Positions 35,077 to 44,350 of a DNA stretch of 64,000 bases are shown one piece after another. Within the stretch, counting starts at the first letter, position 1; the number at the start of each line of letters is the position of its first letter. Source of the DNA: Filobasidium wieringae (Eukaryota > Basidiomycota > Tremellomycetes > Filobasidiales > Filobasidiaceae); assembly GCA_001600055.1 (NCBI GenBank), contig BCIV01000024.1, forward strand, positions 1 through 64,000, written 5' to 3'. The translations under genes and the position numbers were made by a program. Under the pieces are notes generated by a model, which worked only from the letters and a program-made list of their open reading frames with translations, was not told the origin of the DNA and ran no database searches.

Positions 35077-36257
35077 TCTTTCCTGACTGGGCAGTCCCGG
35101 CCTATGTGACCAACCTGGTGACATTCGTAGCACTTGCCTAGCCTCCTATAATCGGAAGTGTCCTTCGCCTCGGGGTTTGTACCAGAAGCCTTCGTTGCTT
35201 CTGTTTTAAACGTGGTAATGCTCGTACTAATGTTCCTTTCTACGGGACCGTACGATTTCGTACTATCCCGTGCGGTCAGGTTGTTCCGATTGAAAACCAG
35301 TTGTCTTCGTGCACCTTCTCGTACGTTGTCGAAACGAATGACCCACTGTTTCCAACGATCGAACGTACTGGGTGCTCCCATGTGGTGCTTGACCGCAATA
35401 AACAAGTCAGGTTTCAACCCATTCTCGGCGAAGTTGATCAATGCTTGGTTATCGTATCCGATGTATGGAGCGTAGATTGAGAACTTAGACAAATAGTCGG
35501 AAGCCCTTCCGGTCTGTTTCAGCTTGTCTAGTTGACTCCTGGCTTCGTCTCCCTCATCCTCGACTGGCCACTGTTCCTTCATTGCTCGTGCGAAAAGGTT
35601 GAAGTCGTAAAAGAAGGCAGGTTTCGCTCCTTTTGGGAGTTCTAAATAAGGTCGCGACCATAAGGACGCCTCCCCCTTGAGCCGGGATATAGCGAATAAA
35701 ACCTTAAATTGGTCCAATTTGAACCGCCTAGGCTGTAGCTTGTAGAAAAGCCTACAAGCTGTCAGGAACTCGTCGATCTTCTTACTATCACCTGTGAAAG
35801 CGTCCGAACCGGACGCTTTCATATCCCTCTCATTCATATCGTCGTCCTCCTCCGCCCTCATCGGTGCGGAACCGTACGGGTCCGTAACTGGGATTGCGAA
35901 CGGGTCGTTGGCCCCGTACATGGTCCGGGGAATGGTTGGTTCACAACTTCCCACTCTGTCCCTTATCGGCAAGGCACTGCCTAACCCGTCTTGTCTTCCG
36001 CTAGCTTCCAGTAACTTGTGGAGTCGAGCGATCTCGCTCCTCAACCTTAGGACCTCCAGTTCTTTCCTAAGATCTTCTCGTTCGTCCGAAGTTTCCGTTC
36101 TGGTAATAGGCGTCTCAGAATGTCCCGCCTGTAGTTTGACCGCTCCTGCGGTCCCGTGTTCTTGGTCGTTCATTTCGGTATCCGGGGATGACAGCGAGTC
36201 GTCCCCCTGGTCCTCTCGTTCGTTCATGGGCGGTTGGGTTCGCGTCCTGGGGCCCAT
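35073..36257 (-). CDS. gag: Chromovirus 1 gag
   Basis: Capsid/nucleocapsid protein. The first in-frame ATG within the internal region (complement of 36255-36257) gives MGPRTRTQPPMNERED. The capsid-like part includes FKVLFAISRLKGEASLWSRP and WPVEDEGDEARSQLDKL, typical of Ty3-type gag. The end carries a CCHC knuckle, C-Y-E-C-H-Q-V-G-H-I-G-R-D-C, followed by PVRKE and TGA. The open frame extends upstream into the LTR, but that start would be outside the expected transcript body. Confidence 0.9.
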   Translation of the reverse strand: MGPRTRTQPPMNEREDQGDDSLSSPDTEMNDQEHGTAGAVKLQAGHSETPITRTETSDEREDLRKELEVLRLRSEIARLHKLLEASGRQDGLGSALPIRDRVGSCEPTIPRTMYGANDPFAIPVTDPYGSAPMRAEEDDDMNERDMKASGSDAFTGDSKKIDEFLTACRLFYKLQPRRFKLDQFKVLFAISRLKGEASLWSRPYLELPKGAKPAFFYDFNLFARAMKEQWPVEDEGDEARSQLDKLKQTGRASDYLSKFSIYAPYIGYDNQALINFAENGLKPDLFIAVKHHMGAPSTFDRWKQWVIRFDNVREGARRQLVFNRNNLTARDSTKSYGPVERNISTSITTFKTEATKASGTNPEAKDTSDYRRLGKCYECHQVGHIGRDCPVRKE

Positions 36258-36277
36258 TTTTAAAAGCGACGATATAC

Positions 36278-36676
36278 TGTCACGGGGTGCACGTTCAACT
36301 TTAGTCAATTACGGTTCGGTACGTTTTCGGTCGGTTCAGGTCGGTTCGAAAATCGTCCGTAAGGATTCTCTCGCAGTTCGTTCGTTCGGTTCTAAGTCAA
36401 ACTAGCACGCTAATGTAATGACCTTGCTCAACTAGCCGTAGCTAACCAATTATTATCGGTAAATTGATATTTTATATCGTCGCTTGAGTTCCCACTCAAG
36501 CCGTCTCATAACCTATCTCGACATTCCTCGTTCAAATACTCTACGGCCCCCTACGGTACGAACCGGGCCCGTGCGCTTCAGTACCATAGCGCGCCTGGGA
36601 TTGGCGCTAGCCACTCAACGAATACGGCATGCGCTTTCTCCAGGTGCCGAGTACTCTCTATTGTCCTCCTGTGACA
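36278..36676 (-). repeat. 5' LTR of chromovirus 1
   Basis: 399 bp, same ends as the partner LTR and no clear difference from it outside that copy's undetermined bases. Element transcription would start here and run leftward. The near-identity implies a recent insertion. Confidence 0.95.
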
Positions 36677-38015
36677 CAAGGTCAATGCAGACATTGTGGC
36701 ATCGTACGAGGTCGTGACCCCGACCACATCTAACCGTAAGAGAAAAAGGGCCGAGGCGTCCAACGAGTTGTCCAACGACGAGCCGTCCAATGACGAGGCG
36801 TCCAACGACGAGTCGTCCAATAACGAGGCGTCCAACGACCAGCCGTCCCACGACGAGGCGTCCAACGAGAACAGGTCCGAGTGCGAGACGGCTAACGGGA
36901 CTTTCAACGAGACAGATGTCGACGACTTGTGGCCCCTTTGTGACGACAAGGGGTCCATTGTCCAGACTACCGATGATGGGACGATCATTACCATCCCGCT
37001 CTCCTTACTGGAGATCCAGGCGGCTCGGGCGCCAACCACCCAATCGTCAGATCCCTGCGCCAGTACCTGCGTCAAGACGCAAGCATGTACCTGCGATTCT
37101 TGGAGGCGCAAGCTGGCCTCTTGGGACACGGCTGTGCAGTCACTGGATACCATTCGTGGCAATGTCCTGATCGTATCGAGTGACGGAGAGATCTTGGCAC
37201 AGAAGTTGTCAGGGGCCCTGAGCAATGCCGACAACCTCCACGAACGGTTTCAACAACTCCGTAGCACCTGGGTCAACAAGAGGGTGAACAAGGCGGGTAA
37301 CGTGGTATCAAACTCCTTGCCTCAACCCTACAGAGGCGATCGCCGCCATCATGACGCCGACGCAATGGCGCACAGGTATGGCAAAGACAAGTGCGGTGTC
37401 TTCCACTTTGCCTGGTGGGTACCCCGCGGCCAAAAGAGGAAGGGTCCTGTCATGTCCCAGGACTTTGGCCAAGGTTACCGAAGAGAAGCGGTGATGAACT
37501 TTCTCCACAGTACAGACACGTTTCAACGAGTCGCTGCCGAGATCCTCCAATCGGAACAACCAGAATTATGGCAGAGGTATGCCGAAGTTATGAGGCTTGC
37601 GCGTTCAAAGCACTGGTCTCTATCCGCTCTAGGACCTGACGCTCTCTTTTTCGGCATGGCCCTTGTGCACAACCTTCGAGTACTGCCTCACAGAGACAGC
37701 GGGGACGATCCATTAGGATTCGTTGCAATGACCCCTCTTGGAAAGTTCACCGGGGGCGACCTGGTAGTAGGCTATGAAGGGGGACAAATGCATCGTCTGG
37801 AGTATCAGCCAGGGGATGTGATCCTGTTCCAATCGGCGATCATCCAGCATGCCATTGGATCCTTTCAAGGTGACCGCACGGCACTCGTGCTGTTCTCCCA
37901 CAAGGACGTGCTGGAATCAGACTGGGAGCCCTGGATCCCTGAGACAGTCGAGTGTGCCGAAGAGGATGTAGGGGATGATCGTCTCCGTTACTATTTCAAA
38001 TACCGCGGAGAATGA

Positions 38016-38584
38016 TGTGTGAATGTGTGAGTAATTGCAAGCAGCGCGAACCACGATTTATCGCGCGTGTCTGATGTGTGAAAGAAGGTTTATACTGACG
38101 ACAAGCCATCCGTTCAGATTCATTCTGTCCGGGCGGATCCCTGGGTAATTATCTCCTGGTCAAACGTTCATAACCTGTAATCTTTGGCCAGTGACGGCTG
38201 CCAATGATATACCAATACATATCCTGATTCACCACCGCATTCCTCACGACGGAGACGTGGGTTGTTAGTTCTCTTCAACGGTTGTGTAAGAATCACGACT
38301 ATCGCGACTGGGACACGACTATCATTCTTGTTCATATCGTAAACTCGCGACTAATCGTAAACTCGCGACTATAACAGGGACTGGGACACGACTATCATCC
38401 TTGTTCATATCGTGCGATTAGGATCATTGCACGTCTCACAAACTCGCCACCAGCGTATCACTGTACGTATTCCGAATGAAAACTACGTGGAGAACCAACA
38501 AATGAAAACCACGGGAGAACCAAAAATCACGGGAGGACCAAAAACCAGGGGAGAACCAACACGGACGGCCGGGCCGAAAGGAGT
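38016..38584. repeat. Intergenic with tandem repeats
   Basis: Between the stop codons of the dioxygenase (plus) and hAT-like gene (minus). A 35-base word beginning GACTGGGACACGACTATCAT is at 38306-38340 and again at 38379-38413 with one mismatch; CGTAAACTCGCGACTA is doubled in between (38338-38353, 38356-38371). Positions 38490-38565 hold four related 17-19 base units around ACGGGAGAACCAA. Confidence 0.6.
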
Positions 38585-41500
38585 CTACGAGGTAGAAGGC
38601 TCGTTCTCATCTGCGACGACCGAGAGCCGACCTTGATGAGCCATCGAGTCGGCCTCAATGTCTAGACGAACCCCCTCGAATCGCTGGCACAGATCATCAG
38701 GTGGATGTTGGTGCTTGTACCAATCTCCGACCAACATCTGCTGCCTGGTAGTCCTCCCAAGATCTAGTCGCGGTGTATGAGGGACACCGGGGCAACTGTA
38801 TGCACGTTCTATCTCCACAGACATGGCTGTGTAGTCCGCTCAGCACCCTGGTTCCGGTGTCCAGGCTGTCAGACTCACCGGGGCTTCCTAAGACGTCCAA
38901 GGCCATCCTCTGAAGACCCTTGTGGTCAGATTCACCCGCCCAGAACACTAGGACATTACCTGAGTAGTTGGGATGTTGACCTTCAATGAACTTATCGAAC
39001 GGGTCCCTCTCAACGCCCAACGATGAGGCACCATCATCCTCCATTCCCAACACGCTACTGGCAGCATGCTTTCTATGCTTCTAGAAAGAGGAGCCTTTAA
39101 TGTGCGGTGGCTAGACATTGGAACGCGCCGAACATACCTTTCCACGATGAGTCTTCATCGGCTCACCCCTTGTAATTTTGGGGAGATCTGCCTGGAAGCG
39201 CCACTTGTACCTGTTGACCCAGATTGCCCTGGCCATGGCTTTGACCTTGTTGATTGAATCGATGGACCAACCCTGAGCTGTGAGGTATCTCACGCAAAAG
39301 TTGGGATGTAGCACTGGACTTGGAGATGTGTTCAGCCTGCTGAAGGTGTAGACGTCTGACCCATGACTTACAAAGCGCCATGAGATACATGGAACTCCCC
39401 TCGGAGTTGGCATAGTACTGGTCCAGCACTTCAAGGCCGCGCTTCAGGCCCAACACCATTGCCTTGGACGCTCTCTCGGTTACGCCTTCCTGCATCCTGC
39501 GCCGGAGAGTGTCCATGATGACGACCATGGTGCACATGGGTGTAAAGTGCTTGTCCTCGTCCGGCGGGCTGACGTGGTCTGACTCGATGGATGGACGTGC
39601 AGAGAGTTTGTCAACTGCAGCGCCAAACAACTACGAGTGTAAGGGGCTTTAGCAATGGTTGAAAGAGCTACTGTACACGACAGGCTTACTCGAAGCATCC
39701 ACGTCAGTTCTTGCAACCCCATGCCGAGGCGACCGATGGTCTCAGCGTCATTGCCCTCCATAGTTGACAACAACTGGCCGCTGTTTAGAGCCATTAGAAC
39801 GACCCCAAGATTTCAGACGACTTCTAGACTTACACAGCCGGCCAAGCCTGATGAATGTCGGTGAGACAGTCAAATGTGGAATCCCAACCGGTCATGTTGT
39901 CGACGGAGATGTTGTACCAATCCTCGGAACCCGATTCCTCGGAACCCGGGGTTCTGTCCTCCCTACACTTCAAGACGATTTCATCCCAACGCTGCCTTAA
40001 CTGGGGATCGTCCCTCAGCCTTTTAGCCAATTTGCGGCACTGTTAAAGTTTCAGTCGTGTTAGACCGCATACGAGGATATCAGTTGAGTGCCGTCCACTG
40101 ACTATGATCAGAACACCCGCAAGGTCCCTCTGTGATAGACCCAATTGGTCGTTGCCAGCTGCAGGACCAGGGGGAGAAATCGCAGGATTACTCAGCGCAT
40201 CGAGAATGTGCTGAGTGGGAGATGTCGTCAGGAGAATCTCTCCAGACGAGGCCTTGGCATCGTCAAAGTCCTCTACGTGGACTATGTTGTTCCCTGTGTC
40301 CAATTCCTCACGACCAGAGACATCTGCAAGAACTGTCGAGACCTTGACTTGGTCAGAGCGAGTCCAATTGAAGCCAGTCGAGCCTTCGTAAACAGCCTAG
40401 GGAGAGACGGTTACATGCGGAAATACACCACCACAGGACAAAAACTCACCCCGACGACCAAATTGAGCACTTGCGTGAAACAAGTCCCTCGACCTTCACG
40501 ACTGTCCAACTTTGGGTAATGTGGGTAATCCAACAAGACCAACGCCTCCATCATGCCTGGTGTAACAACAGGACGATTTGGGATGACCGACATGACAATG
40601 TCCTGGATCCCCCACATGGTGAAACAACCGTTCAGGGCGAAGGCCATGTCTGCCACGGAGAAGATTTCTACAGTGCTGGTGCAAGGGATGGTGGATGTGT
40701 TAGATCCTGACGACTAGGTGCCGTGTTTAGGCTCACGAGATGATTTCCAACATGGCACGCTTCAGTTGAATGTCGCAGGTGCCATCATCATTTCGAACCG
40801 CATGTGTCCAATGGGCGACTATGTCAAAGGAGCCAGCCATGTTGCTGCGGGTCCAGTCACATAAAGAGATGTGAACCGCCGAGCCCGAGACGACTATGGA
40901 TTGTCTGATTGATCCACACAGAATGTCGTAAGCGGTGTCAACATCCTGCTCCAACTGCCATCTCGACGGTAAAACCGTTGATGGGTCCGGTACGTAGGCC
41001 CTCAACATGTCGGTGAACTGGTGCAGAGATCAGACTAGGGACAATCATCCAGACGTATCTGACTCACTCCAGATTGATTCACCACATTCATCGAGAGCCC
41101 GTTGAGTGCCACCCATTTCACGACTGCGAGACGAGCCGCAGCCGGGTTGAATTCAGGCAGCTCTTGGTGCCTTGGATAATCGTCTTCCATGGGGATGTCC
41201 CCAAGGTCGTCGCCCTCACCGCCTTGCATATGCTCGTCTCCAAGGTCGTCATCTTCCCCGCCTTGCATGTGCTCGTCTCCAAGGCCGTCGTCTGGATTGT
41301 CAGTGCCAAGGGGACCGTGGTCGTCCTGCAAACTCGAACCTGGAATGGGAATGCTACTCCCAGCCTGATAGCCAATCCATTCCGGATGCTTCGGCAAGCA
41401 TGTCGAGACGTGTGAGTCGATCGTGGAGCCAGAACCAGATTCCGTGTCTTTCTTGAGTTTGGTCCAGTTGTTGCACATTCTATTTGACAGGCCGGGTGAG

Positions 41501-42328
41501 ATGGTCTGATCGTTCTGACGACACGACCTAGACTCGACTGACTTGCAAGACCACGACCACCACACAACTCCTTTCCTCTTGGGCTTTTCCTTTTGTATCT
41601 GTTCGTCGGTCGCTAGAAGTGGACGATGGAAATACTTGTTGTTCGAGTTGGCCAGACCTCCATCATACCAATCGTTGCACCAGGTATCGAGGTACCTCTC
41701 ATGATCCTCCCGAGGTGCGCTGTGGTGAGGCCTCTTGAGATCTACTTGCAAGGATCAGGATCAGCGTGGACAGATGGTGACAGACGTGGTCAGACTCACG
41801 CGGTTTGTTGCTTGATGTCTTTGCCCCATCCCCGTCTGATTCCTCGTCGTTGTGTGATTGCTCTTTCTCGGAAGAGGAATCCACGACGGAATCCTCTTTG
41901 CTGTCGGTTGGGACGTCTGAGTGTTCCTCAACCGCGTCCGAGGGTACCGGACCGATTCGCTTTTTGGGCGTGGGCTTCTGCGGGGTGGTCTTGGGAGTCC
42001 CCTTCTTGGGGTCAAGGAGCTTCGATTTCTTGGGGGTGGCGGCTGAGGGAAAGGGGGATGTTCAATGGTATGATGGAGGAGATTGAGTGGGACATGTACT
42101 CACGATCATCCTCGTGCCTGGACTTGGAGGTATCTTGCTCATCTCCTTGAGCGCTGGTACTGGCTCGTTTACGCTTCGATGATGGAGAGACAACTCTGTG
42201 TAGCAGATAAACAAATACATCGTCAGCCTTGTTGCACACACATGCTTCTTGGTTCAGACTCGCTGGCTGGATTTTGTTTGGCCTGAAACGTCAGACCCCT
42301 TGGCAGATGATTGGCCCATCGGAGGCAT
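38585..42328 (-). CDS. BED-type hAT transposase-like gene, probably catalytically altered
   Basis: Multi-exon gene with hAT organisation. N-terminal part has a BED-like finger (VVWWSWSCKSV...C...H-V-S-T-C, near 41400-41580), then AAARLAVVKWVALNGLSMNVV and MLRAYVPDPSTVLPSRW. The first catalytic Asp is in SLCDWTRSNMAG (near 40850). Where hATs have T-x-D-N-A the sequence reads SVIPNRPVV, so the second catalytic Asp is missing; C-x-A-H-x-L-N-L-V is CFTQVLNLVV, and TRWNST is TGWDST. The C-terminal dimerisation domain is present: VLDQYYANSE, DPFDKFIEG, MALDVLGSP-AMSVEIERAYS (joined by a 52-base GTGAGT intron). It ends at TAG 38585. No premature stop was noted in the exons read. The first exon junction (42328, MPPMGQSSAKG) is uncertain. 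It may be a domesticated or dead transposase carried as cargo. Confidence 0.7.
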
Positions 42329-42698
42329 GGTGAACGTTGTCAAGATGCAAGATGGCTTGAGACTAGAGGTGGATACCAGTGATCTAGATACAAAAAGAGC
42401 GGGAGGTAGATAGATACGTGAGGGTAACAAACATCCGTCGTCGACGGGTTTGATCACTTGTCAGGCCTGAGCCTCCGGGTCGGAAGCGTGTCACTTGGGT
42501 GATACTCGGTAACACGCGGAGGCATCCTGCGACTATGCACCCATGACACCAGTGAACCTGCAAATTGGTAGTGGTCCGATGCAACATCCTACCAACCCAC
42601 ACACCGATAAAATGTCTCAGTGAGCGTGGCCGACAATAATCGTCTTGAAAGCTATTCACGTGACGCCAACAGTGTTTAACCGGCAGGGCATGGGACGT
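42329..42698. other. Intergenic, ends at retrotransposon 2
   Basis: Upstream region of the hAT-like gene. No coding content is supported. It ends with the target duplication GACGT at 42694-42698. Confidence 0.5.
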
Positions 42699-42810
42699 TG
42701 CACGCGCTCGCGTACACATCATCAGTCAGACTTCATCCCTTCACTTGTACACATCTGTAGTTTAGATCATCATCATCTGTGTTCTCTCATCTCCTGCTGC
42801 ATTCCTGTTT
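42699..42810 (+). repeat. 5' LTR of retrotransposon 2
   Basis: 112 bp from TGCACGCGCTCGCG to CATTCCTGTTT; repeated at 48391-48502. Very short for a Ty3/gypsy LTR. Confidence 0.9.
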
Positions 42811-42946
42811 GTGGTGAAGACGATGAGGTGTTGAGCAACACAGTTGGTAAGAAATCCCGCTTCCTGGAAACGAAACGAACTACGTACGACGAACACGACG
42901 CTTACAACGCTACGCTTTCCGCTTTGGGTAATAGTGAAAATTTTTG

Positions 42947-44350
42947 ATGGTCAAGACCCGATCTCAAAGTCGAATACCTGTCTTATCCAATCGACCCAGA
43001 ACACCTCCCTTACTACTTAGCAGTCGAGGAAACCGGACGCCGGTCGAACCAAGACTCACACCAAGAAGGAATAACAGGGTCCGATCACCCAGTCCAATCG
43101 AAGAAGTCCCTCTACCCGATCCTCCCCTACCACTTAACCCTCCTCACATCAGAAAAATGGCTACCGCCAACGTCAAAATCCCTCCGTGCGGGGGGGACAA
43201 CTTCACAAGCTGGCTGAAGGGTTTTAGGATGAGTATGCTAATGATGGATTTTGAAGATCGAGACGACAAACAGGCCAAATTCTTTGCGGTCTGTCTCATC
43301 GAGGGATCGGTCGCCGCTCAATGGTTCGATAGTCAGACGGAGGAGGTCAAGGCTAGTTGGAGATTGCTGGTTGAGGCCTCGAAGGCCAGGTTCGGAGATA
43401 CAGAAGACGACCGACATGCTGCTTTCCGGGACTTAGTCGGGATGAAGCTATCGGACAAAGACGTTGGCCAGACAAACTCGGATGGGCTGCCAAAGCAGGT
43501 CGTCTGGGCAAGGAAGGTTGCGGTATTAGCTACGAAAGCGGGGAGGGATGAGAACAACAACAATGCGTACTTGGTGTACAACAACGTCGGTCCGCACTTA
43601 CAAACTATTCTCTCAAACACGAACTGCACCCGGTCTATAGCAGCTATCACGAATAAAGTCGAGACGCTGACGCCCGTGGAACAAGAGAGCCTCTCAAACG
43701 CAGTCAGGCGGGAGGCAGAGGCCAATACCCTATCGCTACGACTACAACACTTAGAACGTCAACTCTCGCAGACCCGACAGCCCCTATCTCAATCCAACAA
43801 CCAAAACTTGAACGTACCTTCTTACAACCGCAGCCAAAGTGCAGGAGTGGAGAACGTCAACATCGAGCTAGGTCCGTTTCCCAACACGGCCAAAGGTCTG
43901 GGGGACTACAAGAACGCCGTCAACGCTTTCTATGGACGATACGGACCAACGGCAACCTCAAGTCTAAGCCGACCCTTCCCTCTCTCTCCAGGAACGGTTC
44001 CGGCTGGGAACAACGAATGCTTCAACTGTGGAAAGGCGGATCACCTAAGGGTAAACTGTCCAGCGAGGGTGGCCCTCCCCATCAACGAGCAAAGGTTCAG
44101 GGGCATGTCCATGCAGAAAAAACGGAATGAACCGAACTTCGGACCTGCTACAGGGTCCAACACCGCGACACCGATACGTAGCATGTCGACTTCAGGGTGG
44201 AACGAGGGGCCCGACCATTTCGCCCACCTGAACTACCTACCGCCCTTGACCCCAGACCAATCTCCCGAGTACCTCAGTTCTGACGGCCGATTCCAGCACC
44301 TGCCCGACCTCGGTTCGGAAGCGGGAAACGAGGAAGACCTCGACCTCTAG
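42947..44350 (+). CDS. gag: Retrotransposon 2 gag
   Basis: Start ATG 42947 (MVKTRSQSRIPVL). A capsid-like region includes GGDNFTSWLKGFRM and CLIEGSVAAQWFD, then a coiled-coil-like stretch (LRLQHLERQLSQTRQPL). Near 44018-44060 is a CCHC knuckle, C-F-N-C-G-K-A-D-H-L-R-V-N-C. It stops at TAG 44348-44350, inside the overlap with pol. Confidence 0.9.
   Translation: MVKTRSQSRIPVLSNRPRTPPLLLSSRGNRTPVEPRLTPRRNNRVRSPSPIEEVPLPDPPLPLNPPHIRKMATANVKIPPCGGDNFTSWLKGFRMSMLMMDFEDRDDKQAKFFAVCLIEGSVAAQWFDSQTEEVKASWRLLVEASKARFGDTEDDRHAAFRDLVGMKLSDKDVGQTNSDGLPKQVVWARKVAVLATKAGRDENNNNAYLVYNNVGPHLQTILSNTNCTRSIAAITNKVETLTPVEQESLSNAVRREAEANTLSLRLQHLERQLSQTRQPLSQSNNQNLNVPSYNRSQSAGVENVNIELGPFPNTAKGLGDYKNAVNAFYGRYGPTATSSLSRPFPLSPGTVPAGNNECFNCGKADHLRVNCPARVALPINEQRFRGMSMQKKRNEPNFGPATGSNTATPIRSMSTSGWNEGPDHFAHLNYLPPLTPDQSPEYLSSDGRFQHLPDLGSEAGNEEDLDL

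Larger units (their letters stand above)
28572..36676 (-). mobile_element. Ty3/gypsy chromovirus 1 with antisense passenger gene
   Basis: A complete LTR retrotransposon of 8,105 bp on the minus strand. The LTRs (399 bp each) begin TGTCAC and end GTGACA, and both flanks show the 5-bp target duplication CAAGG (28567-28571 and 36677-36681). gag and pol read leftward. A purine-rich tract (GAGGGGG on the minus strand, near 28978-28984) lies just inside the 3' LTR, as expected. Between pol and the 3' LTR lies 2.3 kb holding a spliced gene on the opposite strand. It interrupts the dioxygenase gene. Confidence 0.93.
27909..38015 (+). pseudogene. TET/JBP-like 2-oxoglutarate/Fe(II) dioxygenase gene, split by a retrotransposon
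   Basis: The left part runs from ATG 27909 (MGRQRPIRPRMHAG) to the insertion at 28571; the right part resumes at 36682 and ends at TGA 38013-38015. The CAAGG duplication joins them as LYTIDFNK-VNADIVASYE. The C-terminal domain has the double-stranded beta-helix residues: H-x-D in LPHRDSGDD (near 37690), FTGGDLVV, PGDVILF, then distal His and Arg in IQHAIGSFQGDRTALVLFSH. TET/JBP enzymes oxidise methylated pyrimidines in DNA; related genes are expanded in basidiomycetes next to transposons. An acidic Asn-Asp-Glu-Ala-Ser repeat region (36760-36870) precedes the domain. Besides the 8.1-kb insertion, a single-base frame change is needed near 28520. The gene is therefore broken. Assignment to TET/JBP rather than another dioxygenase clade is by motif only. 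Confidence 0.65.
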
